A DNA stretch of 64,000 nucleotides from Rhabditoides inermis (lineage: Eukaryota; Nematoda; Chromadorea; Rhabditida; Rhabditidae), in assembly GCA_963966185.1 (NCBI GenBank), contig CAWZYM010000224.1:371501-435500 (forward strand). Reading direction: 5' to 3'. Each line of letters starts with the position of its first letter. Positions within the stretch are counted from its first letter, which is position 1. Made by a program: the position numbers and the translations under genes. The notes beneath the pieces are model-generated. The model did no database searches, was not told the DNA's origin, and saw nothing but the letters and a program-made list of their open reading frames with translations. This document shows, one piece after another, positions 1 through 10,290 of the stretch.

Positions 1-587
1 TATCGATTTAATATCGATTGAATAGCGATAACGTGCACACTCCCCGATGTTAGCTGCTCGCGCGAGTGTTAAGGTACTGCGCTTACTGTAGGATACTGAA
101 TGGACAGTACTCCTAATTTTCGTACTGCAGCTCGGTCCTTATTAGGTATACGGTACTTTGAACGTAGTAAGAAAACAAATACCAAATATATTTGAAAATG
201 AAAAAAAAATTGAAGCACGTTCGAAAGGCGCTAGCTTTGTACTTGGATAACCGGTACCACACACTCGGGTACGGTTACGGTAGTTTGAATATCGGATACG
301 GTCAGAATAAATACGGTAAATGATAGCAGAACTATAACTTCACGTGTGTTTGCAAAACACGTAAAAATCACTGCGCCGGATTCGAACTCGGGAGGCGCGA
401 CGGTCAGACACTTTATTCGACGTGGTTATGTTACGACAGAAGTTGTGTTTTTAGATAATAACTGCATAACTTTGTAAACGCGTTTATTATAATATGGCCG
501 CTTTGCACTGGTATGAGAGAGAGCCTGTTGGCACATGTTTCCATTGAAAACATGTCAGTCCTTTTGCTCAACTGAGACAACAGTACA
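1..587. repeat. Duplicated block, left part (copy at 8142-8730)
   Basis: This stretch is almost base-for-base the same as 8142-8730. It opens with an ATCGATT-rich segment and the phrase CGTGCACACTCCCCGATGTT, which also occurs at 2375-2400 and near 55003-55022. It holds no gene I can support apart from a tRNA-like relic at 362-425. It is the outer flank of the inverted-repeat unit that begins near 588; this flank is not present beside the third unit copy at 52930, so the block boundaries differ between copies. Confidence 0.85.
362..425 (-). repeat. tRNA-like relic (copy at 8504-8567)
   Basis: On the minus strand the sequence has a recognisable T-arm/B-box, GAGTTCGAATCC, within a short GC-rich hairpin. 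No good A-box, anticodon arm or acceptor stem pairs with it, so it looks like a tRNA-derived SINE or tRNA relic rather than a working tRNA gene. The same relic is present in the second block copy. Confidence 0.4.
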
Positions 588-1285
588 AACCAACTACTTT
601 TACTTGGAAGTACTTTTGAAATATGATATTCGATGGGGTAGAGATAGTTAACTTGCAAAATCATGTCTGACAGGGTCAAAATACACAAAACCAACAAAAT
701 CAACAACGCAACATACAATATTGTCGTTCCCGCATAATTGGCTATTTAAAATCTAGAAAGCGTGCCGAGACCATTTACGGTTTTTTTTGTTGGCGCGAAA
801 GTTTTGTTTTTTTTTGAAAAATCATAGTGAAAAAAATACATCCATGAGTATAATACTGATTTTGTCTTGATTTTTTAAGTATTAAACATGACAATTGATG
901 TTCGGAAGTGAGAAACGCATTGAAAATATTTGTTTAGATAGCTTGAAGAGAAAACAAACAAACAAAATTGTTAGGACACCAATAATACATACGTGTTTCA
1001 GACAGTGTTTCCCACAAGTCTGGAGAGCTCGGACGTGACTAGCCGTGCACGACCGTGGCTTTGTCGCCGCGCGGTGAGAGTGAGGCGCGGATCAAAGCAC
1101 GCGCACACATGCAAAGTGAGGATACAGGGAAATGAGGTGATTAGCATCGGCGAGAGCGGCGTAAATAGCCGATGTCGATGACTTGCGGGCAACATTCTCC
1201 CCGCATGGGGGCCAGAGGGGACGTCGTCGTCTCCATCCTCCAAGCCCTGCCCGATACTCCGGAGAGGGGACGAGATATGTGGGTC

Positions 1286-1328
<43 letters not shown>

Positions 1329-1357
1329 CTTTGCCTACAACTTCTTTTTTTTTTCAG

Positions 1358-1746
1358 GCCACCGCGCAAATGTCGCACGTGTAAGAATACTACAAACGTC
1401 AACCACCACTGCACAACGTGCAATCTGCACTTCTGCCGCAAGTGCGTGGTGGACCATGTGGAGAACGAGTATTTCACGGAGCACGCCATTGAGGTAGCAC
1501 TACAACATTTCACTTCAACATTGATTACCAAAGAATATTGATTGATTATCGATAGATGATGGGTTTAGTATCAATTGGTGATGTGATAGTTTTTGCAGGT
1601 GCTCAATAAGAACCAGTTGGTATGCGTCTGCATCAGCGAACTAAGCGATGACGCCATCGACGGATCCACTGGCTACTGCTGCCGAGCAGTCGCGTGCCGG
1701 ATGTGCATGCGGAGCGTGCACCGTTTCCACCGTCACGATTCTGTGG
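1358..1746 (+). pseudogene. B-box zinc-finger gene fragment, copy 1
   Basis: Two exon-like blocks are visible. The first (1358-1493, after a T-rich TTTCAG acceptor and before a GTAGCA donor) encodes a zinc-ligand pattern CxxC...HxC..C...FCxxC...H with a final EH, as in the B-box fingers of TRIM/RBCC proteins. The second (1599 to about 1745) encodes a second Cys/His-rich block, VCVCISELSDD followed by C-C-R-M-C-M-R-S-V-H. Compared with copies 2 and 3 this copy lacks about 310 bp that encode a coiled-coil exon, and it has 8 extra bases just after the splice acceptor that change the frame. TRIM-type B-boxes mediate protein association or ubiquitin-ligase assembly, but no RING or C-terminal domain is seen here. 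I read it as a fragment, not a working gene. Confidence 0.55.
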
Positions 1747-2249
1747 TGTGTACTTTCTCCTTCTCTCTCGACTCTGCCAGATGAATAGGCACTGTGAATT
1801 GTCTGATATTGTTTATCAGACAATTCACGTCTGCTGTCTGTGTCGTGTTACTCAATGTCTTAAAAAGTGTCTTACAACTAAAATGACTCTCTTTTACAGC
1901 TATGTTCGTGTCAAATGGTTTTGGTGTACTTAATTATCAATTGATAAATGATAGAAATGAAATTGTTTTGTTTTTTTGAAACCATTGTCTTCTCGACACA
2001 ACCGGTCTCTGTGCAAAGCACAAGTGGGAAATGAGGACTGTTGATTGAGGCTATGTGTTGTTTTTTGATCCTCCGATCTCTCTCTCCCTCTCTCCCTCTC
2101 TCTTCTCGTTCTCATGAGCCATCATTTGTGCTCGTCCTCTCTAGCTGACCGGTTGCGTAGGAATGCAGGTGTATGTGGCGAGGTGACGTCCATTCTCGGG
2201 ATTCGATAGATGGGGCGGTGTACGCACTGAGCCTGAGCGGTTGCTGATT

Positions 2250-2277
2250 GTATAGCTGTGACGCTCTCTCCCTCCCT

Positions 2278-2329
<52 letters not shown>

Positions 2330-2336
2330 CTGTGTG
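2250..2336. repeat. CT-rich simple repeat
   Basis: Run of CTCC and CT units followed by CTTTCTCT units. The same tract, with different unit numbers, is at 54910-54955 and, joined to a GA tract, at 7975-8125. It precedes the repeated CGATCGATTATCGATT segment in every copy. Confidence 0.9.
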
Positions 2337-2762
2337 AACATCGATCGATTATCGATTGAATAGCGATTGAATAGCGATGACGTGCACACTCCCCGATGTT
2401 AGCTGCTCGCGCGAGTGTTAAGGTACTGCGCTTACTGCGCTTACTGCCTTGCCCTTGTGCAATAGCCGCCGTCGGCATCGGGCCTCGGAGAGGCCACCGC
2501 CGCAATCACCGCACCCCAGGCAGCATCCCGCAAAAGTGCGACCTACTGTAGCTACAGTAACTATATACTATACCGTATACCTAAAGTAACGACGGCTGAA
2601 AGGGCGAAGACATACGGGCGGCAAGTATACGCGGGCCTGCCAGGACGCTGCTCAGTTGGTACGGGTTCTAACAGTAATCTTACCTAACGTATCCAAGATG
2701 TTCCTTCTGACTTCGCAGCGCATCTTCTCTGTGGTCTCCGCGTGGTGGAAATCGACTGTTAT

Positions 2763-2852
2763 CGATTGTTATTAATTAGATACCTATTGTTATTAATTAG
2801 ATACCTATTGTTATCAATTAGATACCTATTGTTATCAATTAGATAACGATTG
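2763..2852 (+). repeat. Short tandem repeat, about 22-bp unit, four copies
   Basis: Four tandem units based on TTAGATACCTATTGTTAT, alternating ATTAATTAG and ATCAATTAG versions. Duplicated unchanged at about 55387-55476 inside copy 3 of the surrounding block. The remaining sequence from 2440 to 3700 shows no gene I can support; short CpG-rich and CTACAGTA-type stretches occur at 2520-2590. Confidence 0.85.
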
Positions 2853-4097
2853 ACGTTACGTGTTACATTACACCACGGTAGATACAGTAATCATATAGCT
2901 GCCTTCAGCTCTCGCTCGTTAATTGGAGATGTACCTGGCCACCACTACTTTGTCCTTCCACACACGACTCTCATATAGGTCAGTTTGCAACCCTGTCTCT
3001 CCCTTTCTTTCTATCCCCTTCATCCCATTGATCGAAATATTTTCGTGAGTGTGCTTGCTACGGCTACTTCTTCTGGCTTCTGGGACGATCGAAATCAAGA
3101 TTCGTCAACAGAACTCATCAAGACCTCCGATAATATGAAAACTATCTATAATCTATATAAGGCATTCGCTCACACTTCACAGCCATCGCATAACCATAAA
3201 TTTGTGGATTTTTTTTTCTCTCGAATACATTATTTTGTTTCCCTGTTGTCCGAAGTTATGACAGTGGGGTAAATGATCAAGTATAGCATATACCTATGAG
3301 AGACCGCAACTGAGTTCCACTCTTTTCACGAGAGACATTAGAGTGGTTAAGCAAAGATCAGAACCCATTGTATGGTGCGTGTTTTCATTTTGGCCAAATT
3401 TTTCGGCTTGCTTCACCACTTCACCCGCGCGGTAATGGGAGAATAAATACGCCGAGGAAAATCTGCTATACATTTCATTCAGAATACTGTATGATAACTG
3501 TCAACGACAATGTTCTCGCCGAAATATCCGGAGCTAATAAGTGCGAGCCTATTTTGGTATGTTACTGAAAATGGGTAAAGTCAAAACTCTCCCTCCGCTC
3601 TCTCTCTCTCATTTTTTATCTCTATCTATCTATCTAGATTAGACATGAATGATTGTGTGAACTGAGCTTTTTTAAACTTAATGTATTACTTTTAACTAAC
3701 ATTTTTCAAAAAGCAAAACTTTCGCGCCAACAAGAAAACCGTATAAATGGTCTCGGCACGCTCTCTAGATTTTGAATAGTCAATTATGCGGGAACGACAA
3801 TTTTGTATGTTGCGTTTTTTTTTGTTTTGTGTATTCTAACTTTCTCAGACATTTTGCAAGTGTACTTTCTCTACCTCATCGAATATGTCTTTATACCGTG
3901 TATTTTACGTGTCTTCATTTGTGGTACACGTTTTCTTCCGTTCTTCCGTCTTCCGGCGTCGTTTTTGCTTTTGATTGTTTTCATTTTTTCTTGTCGATCG
4001 TATGTTTTTTGTTATAAATGTTTATTTTCTAGTTTTCGTGTATCGCGAGTGGTTTATCTGTCTGTCTGTCGGCGTGTGTTTGCTCGCAACGAGGAGG

Positions 4098-4683
4098 ATG
4101 TCTTCCCCGGTTCTCGGCGTGGCGGCCGCGTGTCGCGAGCAACAAGGTCCGTCCCCCCTCTATTTGCATATTCTGAGAGCACACTAATCACTCTAATGAC
4201 CGCCACGCTACGTTTTCACTGCTACTATCAGCAACTCTACGTAGACACTGGTAACACAGCTGTAACCGGGGCGATTATTGAGATCACCATCTATCCCGTT
4301 GCAGAGCTGCAGATCCCGTGCGCGTCTCCACAGCCGAGGCACCGTGTGATGCCTCCGTTGGAGATGTCGGAGAGACGGCGTCGCACGGTGGACGAGGCAG
4401 CCGTGCGCCACGCGGTCAGCACCGCCGAGGTGTTCATCCGGTTCGTCGCAGAGGAACTCGACGTCATCGTGAGTGATAAGTATCGATTGATTCTTGATCG
4501 ATTTGATTGCATTGATCTGACAAGCTCAAGGCTTGCCCACATTGATTTGTTGATTATCGATTGATTTTGCAGCGCTTCCACATCCGTGAGTGCGGGGACA
4601 GGCTGCGCGAGTGGGCGGCCAACATCACACGTGTCGATCTAGGGCGGCTCGCCAGGATGGCCGCGCGGCTCATGAAGAAGTAG
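4098..4683 (+). CDS. Small three-exon gene of unknown function, copy 1
   Basis: Exons 4098-4146, 4305-4468 and 4573-4683 splice at GT-AG sites with matching phases and give 107 residues from an ATG in an AGGAGGATG context to a TAG. The protein begins MSSPVLGVAAACREQQ and is Arg- and Ala-rich, with two predicted amphipathic helices (residues about 45-75 and 80-105) ending ARLMKK. Helix lengths and the second half (VDLGRLARMAARL) faintly recall histone-fold proteins such as CENP-X/MHF2, but I do not recognise a diagnostic motif and assign no function. It sits directly right of the inverted-repeat unit and is duplicated with it at 56720-57305, both copies with an open frame. An upstream start at 3803 gives a longer frame but only of low-complexity residues. 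Confidence 0.55.
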
Positions 4684-4841
4684 GCTGTTTGCTCAAATCA
4701 TGTGGCAGAACATGAAGAAAACAACTCCCTGGCATCCCCTGTGCAGCATCGATACATCCCGCCCCTCTCACCACACTACCCACCGCATATGTATGGTACG
4801 CTACAGTAATCCGACAAATAACTTCCTAATCTAACTGTAGA

Positions 4842-7187
4842 CCGCACTCGCTCCCCGAGTCCCGATGAAGGTCCGAGCAGAATTGATCCAGTCAGGCGCC
4901 GTATGCCACACAAAACAAGTGGGTAAAACATATTTACAATACATCTTCACATAGAACAACAGACGCATATTTACAGAGTGTGACGACGACTGGGAGATGT
5001 GCAGCAGCGGCGAGGTCGGCGAGGTCGGCGAGCACGGTGTAGCGGACGACGACGCTGTAACGAGGAGTTGCTCTGAGAAACGCCTGGTCGAAGACACACT
5101 CACCTCGGAGGAGCTGGACTGCCTGTTGGACAGGGTAGATCCCTCTGCGACTCACGGCGATGATGAGAGCGACATCGCAGGTGATCTGCCGTCAGAGAGC
5201 TCCGATCTGGAGAACGAGTTCGACTTGAGTGACGGAGAAGATGATGAGCAGCAGGCGGAGCAGCAGGAGCAGCAGGCCTCGTGCAGCTGTAAAGGTGAGA
5301 TTACATTTCCATACAGTAATCAACCCATGTTAACCAGGTCCCACGGTTACTGGCAAGAGAGTGAGCAAGGAAGTGCTCAACTCCCTCCTCACTCAGAAGC
5401 CCGAATCTAAGATTTTATACATCAACGGAAACAACTGTCTTGTTCACGCTCACCTGCGCGTAAAGGTGCGTCGCTCCACTGTGCCCTTTCATCAGATAGA
5501 GGGCGATCAGGAGAAGACTGCCCGGTGAGACAGGCCCAGCCTGAAATGAAAAAAAACGTATCAATCAATAACATTTTTGTGGTTTTAGGCAGTGGGCTCG
5601 CGACAGTTGGCAGCTCGTCAAGGACTCGCTAGGGATTCCCGACGACCACGAACAGGAAGCTCTACAGAGATTCCTAGAGCTGTTGCTACTCGACAAGAAG
5701 AACGACACCAACGACACTGGCAAGACCGGCGTCATGGCCACACTCGGCACAGTCAAACCTCTCACACCAGGCAAGTATCGCCAGCTTGTATCAATCCCAT
5801 TCACCTACAAGCAACAACGAACTCAAAAAAATGAATGTACCTTTCCAGATGGTCAGGTCCGACTGTTCGCCAAAGTCGCGCTCACCGATCGCACCGCCGA
5901 CACCCACAAAAATAACTTAGAAAAGTCGCTGAAGCTGAAAGGAAAGAAGATATTCGTTTCAAAGGAACGATACGTGGAATGCAAGAAGGAATGGGGGATG
6001 GGAGCCGAATGGATAGCGGAAACTGTGGAGATGCAAGACAGTGAGTGAAATCATATTGATTACAAACGATTGATTGATAACGAGAAAAAAAAGATGTTTT
6101 GCACAGTAGAGAGAGGTCAAGACGTTTCCCGCTGCTCGGATGACGAACGTGGCGGCAGTACTCACGGAGTGGGCTCAGCGTTCTCCTCTTCGATTGTTCC
6201 AAGACACCCGGAAGACTGGAGCAGCATTCGACGGACAGCCGTATGTAGTCGGCCGGGCAGGAGTGGATGGTGGAGGAGGCGTGACAAAGCTGACGTTCAG
6301 CTACGTCCTGAGCGGATCTGGAAAGACTAACTCCATGTACAACAACACCATTCTTGGAGCATACGTTGGACCAGATGACAACGCTCACCTCAACGCTGCC
6401 CTCCCCGAAGTCGTACAGCAGCTGAACGGGATGAAGCATAAAGTCGATCGTCGTGGCCGAGACAACTCTCCGGACCGTCTTCCTGGGAGATCATAAATCT
6501 CAGTCTGCATGTCAAGGACACGCCGGACAAGCCTGCTCATTCCCCTGCCAGCTGTGCGAGAAGCCACTCGATGACTTCATCGAGTTTGGCAAGCTGCTGA
6601 TAGAGGACGACGTCGACATGGACAACCAACCTGGAGACGAGGACGGAATCCTGCCAAAGTCCGCAAGCAGGACAGTCACAAGGCAAGGACGCTGGACGGA
6701 GTTCGGGGAAACGCCGCCGTCGCTCAGACTCTCCAGAAGCCGAACCTGAAGAAGACGTTTGGGATATTCAACACTCCCTTGTTCGACACGGAGGTAATCA
6801 ACTGGATCACTCCCCTGCTTCATTCCATTCTGGAACCGGGAACTAAGCCCTACGGGATGCTGTTGACTGACCTGCTACTCATGGATTCCCAGTTCGCCAC
6901 TGGGCAGGAGCTGCGAATGGAGATGCTGCCGTCCCAGTCCGGTGCCGCCGACTTCCACAACAAGGCACAGCTTGTGGGAAAGACGAAGTCTCTGAAAACA
7001 TCAGCTGAACAAGCACGGAGACTTATCACTGCCCTCAACAAGCTCACACCGGAAGAAGCAGGTTAAATTTCTAATTTTCAACATTACAATCATATTTTGT
7101 TTGTTTTCAGCAAACTTGGACAAGGCCCTCGAGTCGAAGACGGCAACTGGTTGTGCGCATGTCTGGTGTGCCTTGCGGTTTTCGCAA
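4842..7187 (+). pseudogene. Decayed transposon-type protein gene, several exons
   Basis: Successive exon-like blocks are 4842-4926, 4979-5294 (acidic, Asp/Glu/Gln-rich), 5338-5465, 5589-5771, 5850-6040, about 6110-7063 and 7111-7187. The large block contains GDHKSQSACQGHAG followed by FPCQLC, then ARTLDGVRGN and a region before WITPLLHSILEPG; this order (GD.K....G......PC..C, then a GN segment, then a leucine-rich LH-type segment) resembles a widespread uncharacterised mobile-element ORF of metazoan genomes. The frame changes by one base near 6443 and again near 6655, so it is broken. One intron (5772-5849) would use a GC donor. The last block stops where an inverted-repeat arm begins at about 7188, suggesting truncation. 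Family assignment is my inference and uncertain; the coding nature of the blocks is better supported. Confidence 0.5.
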
Positions 7188-7300
7188 CGACAATTTTGTA
7201 TGTTGCGTTGGTGATTTTGTTGGTTTTGTGTATTCTGACCCTGTCAGACATGATTTTGCAAGTTAACTATCTCTACCCCAACGAATATGTATTTCTACGT
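7188..7300 (+). repeat. Solo inverted-repeat arm
   Basis: Homologous to the right arm at 3800-3890 and to the reverse complement of the left arms at 588-720, 8730-8860 and 52950-53060. It is directly attached to the broken transposon-type gene on its left. No partner interior matching copies 1 and 3 lies between this arm and the arm at 8730. Confidence 0.75.
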
Positions 7301-7469
7301 ATCTTTATTTCTGCAACGCGTTACTTACCTTCTGTTGGCGTGGTTTTTTCGAGACGAGGGGTGGGTGCACGACCCGGCCGTAGTGTCACTCATTTGTTCA
7401 CTGACCGGTGAACCCAGATGCACGCAACGCATCAGTTCCGCGTCGCGGTTAACTCAAGCAATTTAGCAA

Positions 7470-7545
7470 AACTTGTGGCAGCGAAAGGAATCGAACCCGC
7501 GATGAACAGATCACTGGACGCGCTCGCTAGCCACTAAGACTTTAG
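7470..7545 (-). repeat. tRNA-like SINE or tRNA relic
   Basis: On the minus strand an A-box-like TTAGTGGCTAGCG is followed about 35 bases later by a B-box GGGTTCGATTCC, the spacing of an internal Pol III promoter. The acceptor stem is poor and no clean cloverleaf forms, so this is more likely a tRNA-derived SINE head than a working tRNA gene. Confidence 0.45.
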
Positions 7546-7739
7546 AGCACATCCGCAGTCTCTCATAAATCGACAATGATGATGAGCTTCATTTTCTTTA
7601 ACATGGGAGACGCAATGCGTGCGTTTAGATTCACTCAAATCAGTGAACGCGCGCCGGGCCGTGGGGTGGTCAGTCGATGCAGTGGCATCCGCGCTGGGAG
7701 GTCGTCTGCCAGGTACTTTCCTCCCTTCTCATCCTGCCG

Positions 7740-7975
7740 ACCCTTTCAGGTGCTGCCGACGACGGGCCGGGCTGGAGCAGCGCCGACGACTACGTGCTGG
7801 AGTCGATGCTGCCTGCATGGAGAAGGAGAGGTGGGGAGGGAGGGGTACTGTAGATTTTAGTAGTCCGGTACCGACAGTAGAAGGCCGTGGTCGGACCCGT
7901 TGCCCCTGTCGAGGCCGCTGCTGGAGCCGCGGCCGTCTCTGGAGCTGCTGTCGGAGCCGCCGCACGCCGTGGAGA
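7740..7975 (+). other. Possible exon remnants, unidentified
   Basis: Two stretches with acceptor-like ends (TTTCAG at 7750, CAGTAG at 7880) read as protein-like sequence: an acidic block DDGPGWSSADDYVLESM and a Pro/Leu-rich block beginning RPWSDPLPLSRPLLEPRPS. They have no start, no clear donor sites and are bounded by GA/CT tracts. They could be remnants of a host gene; nothing more can be said. Confidence 0.25.
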
Positions 7976-8126
7976 AGGAAAGTTGGAGAGAGTGAGAGAG
8001 AGAAAGAGAGAGAGAGAAGGAGAGGGAGAAAGAGAGGGAGAGGGAGGAGAGGAGTGGGGGTGGCCGCTCTCTCCCTCCCTCCCTCCCTCCCTCCCTTCCT
8101 CTCTCTCTCTATCTCTTTCTCTCTGT
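7975..8126. repeat. GA tract followed by CT tract
   Basis: Purine-rich GAGA units (about 7985-8055) followed by CTCC and CT units (8068-8126), so the two halves could pair as a hairpin. The right half matches the tract at 2250-2336. Confidence 0.85.
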
Positions 8127-8141
8127 GTGAACATCGATCGA

Positions 8142-10288
8142 TTATCGATTTAATATCGATTGAATAGCGATAACGTGCACACTCCCCGATGTTAGCTGCT
8201 CGCGCGAGTGTTAAGGTACTGCGCTTACTGTAGGATACTGAATGGACAGTACTCCTAATTTTCGTACTGCAGCTCGGTCCTTATTAGGTATACGGTACTT
8301 TGAACGTAGTAAGAAAACAAATACCAAATATATTTGAAAATGAAAAAAAAATTGAAGCACGTTCGAAAGGCGCTAGCTTTGTACTTGGATAACCGGTACC
8401 ACACACTCGGGTACGGTTACGGTAGTTTGAATATCGGATACGGTCAGAATAAATACGGTAAATGATAGCAAAACTATAACTTCACGTGTGTTTGCAAAAC
8501 ACGTAAAAATCACTGCGCCGGATTCGAACTCGGGAGGCGCGACGGTCAGACACTTTATTCGACGTGGTTATGTTACGACAGAAGTTGTGTTTTTAGATAA
8601 TAACTGCATAACTTTGTAAACGCGTTTATTATAATATGGCCGCTTTGCACTGGTATGAGAGAGAGCCTGTTGGCACATGTTTCCATTGAAAACATGTCAG
8701 TCCTTTTGCTCAACTGAGACAACAGTACAAACCAACTACTTTTACTTGGAAGTACTTTTGAAATATGATATTCGATGGGGTAGAGATAGTTAACTTGCAA
8801 AATCATGTCTGACAGGGTCAAAATACACAAAACCAACAAAATCAACAACGCAACATACAATATTGTCGTTCCCGCATAATTGGCTATTTAAAATCTAGAA
8901 AGCGTGCCGAGACCATTTACGGTTTTTTTTGTTGGCGCGAAAGTTTTGTTTTTTTTGAAAAATCATAGTGAAAAAAATACATCCATGAGTATAATACTGA
9001 TTTTGTCTTGATTTTTTAAGTATTAAACATGACAATTGATGTTCGGAAGTGAGAAACGCATTGAAAATATTTGTTTAGATAGCTTGAAGAGAAAACAAAC
9101 AAACAAAATTGTTAGGACACCAATAATAAATACGTGTTTCAGACAGTGTTTCCCACAAGTCTGGAGAGCTCGGACGTGACTAGCCGTGCACGACCGTGGC
9201 TTTGTCGCCGCGCGGTGAGAGTGAGGCGCGGATCAAAGCACGCGCACACATGCAAAGTGAGGAGACAGGGAAATGAGGTGATTAGCATCGGCGAGAGCGG
9301 CGTAAATAGCCGCTGTCGATGACTTGCGGGCAACATTCTCCCCGCCAGGGGGCAGCAGAGGGGACGTCGTCGTCTACATCCTCCAAGCCCTGCCCGATAC
9401 TCCGGAGAGGGGACGAGATATGTGGGTCTCTCTCTCTCTCTCTCTTTCTCTTTCTCTCTCTCTCTCTTTCTCTCGTTCTTTGCCTACAACTTCTTTATTT
9501 CAGGCCAATGTCGCACGTGTAAGAAGACTACAAACGTCAACCACCACTGCGCTACGTGCAATCTTGACTTTTGCCGCAAGTGCGCGGTGGGCCATGTGGA
9601 GAACGAGTATTTCACGGAGCACGCCGTTGAGGTAGCACTACAACATTTCACTTCAACATTGATTACCAAAGAATATTGATTGATTATCGATGGATGATGG
9701 GTTTAGTATCAATTGGTGATGTGATAGTTTTTGCAGGTGCTCAATACGAACCAGTCGGTGTGCGTCTGCATCAGCGAACTGAGCGATGACGCCATCGACG
9801 GATCGACTGTCTACTGCTGCGGAGCAGTCGCGTGCCGGATGTGCATGCGGAGCGTGCACCGTTTTCACCGTCATGATTCTGTGGTGTGTAATTTCTCCTT
9901 ATCTCTCGACTCTGCCATGTTAGTAAAGCAACATGTTTAGAACGAGTGTGAGGACGCCCACGGCCATGAAACCAAGACGTCTGCGAAGGTGATGCAGATG
10001 CTGTTGTGCAAGATCAAGACACTGGAGGGAGAGAACGGGAGAAGGTGGACAAGCTGGCAGAGGGAGATGGATAAGAAAAACCAGGCGATCGCTTTTCTTC
10101 AGAGCAAGTTGGAGTAGCGCAAGGTCAGATACGCCACTGCTAGAAGCCAGTTGCAAGAGGTGGAGATGCGCCTGTCTGCGTACTCAGGAGAGGCGTACCA
10201 AGAGCCACCCCTCAGTGATGAGAGCGTACCAGATGAATAGGCACTGTGAGATGTCTGATATTGTTTATCAGACAATTCACGTCTGGTC
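8142..10288. repeat. Duplicated block, copy 2 (left flank, left arm and B-box part)
   Basis: Repeats 1-1760 with only scattered differences and includes the left inverted-repeat arm at about 8730-8950. It runs through the B-box pseudogene and then changes abruptly into the 178-bp satellite at about 10290, so the right part of the unit (2340-3890 in copy 1) is missing here. Confidence 0.9.
9504..10238 (+). pseudogene. B-box and coiled-coil gene fragment, copy 2
   Basis: Exon-like blocks: first B-box (9504-9632) with CRTCKKTTNVNHHC and FCRKCAVGHVENEYF; second Cys/His block (about 9737-9884) with VCVCISELSDD and RMCMRSVHRFHRHD; a third block from about 9940 encoding a charged coiled coil (KTSAKVMQMLLCKIKTLE, then QREMDKKNQAIAFLQSKLE). 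A TAG interrupts the coiled coil near 10116, after which the same frame continues with ARSQLQEVEMRLSAYSGEAY to a TAG at about 10238. The order B-box, B-box, coiled coil is that of TRIM/RBCC proteins lacking a visible RING. The same stop is present in copy 3, so the damage, or use of that stop, predates the duplication. Confidence 0.6.
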
Positions 10289-10290
10289 TG

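Larger units (their letters stand above)
588..3890. mobile_element. Long inverted-repeat unit, copy 1
   Basis: The segment is bounded by arms that are imperfect reverse complements of each other, about 588-808 and 3715-3890. Each arm carries the TTTCGCGCCAACA core, the GGTCTCGGCACGCT core and the GGGAACGACAAT core, in opposite orientation. Between the arms lie a B-box pseudogene, CT tracts and a short tandem repeat. Copy 3 at 52930-56520 has the same arms and interior. This architecture fits a non-autonomous foldback or TIR DNA transposon, or a duplicated palindromic segment; no transposase is visible. The duplicated sequence also continues rightward past the right arm to about 4702, so the arms are not the limits of the copied DNA. 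Confidence 0.7.

Noticed and set aside
431..718. 95-codon minus frame with a hydrophobic N-terminus, duplicated at 8573-8860
   Set aside because: It is the inverted-repeat arm read through; the homologous arms at 7190, 3800 and 56410 give unrelated or shifted frames.
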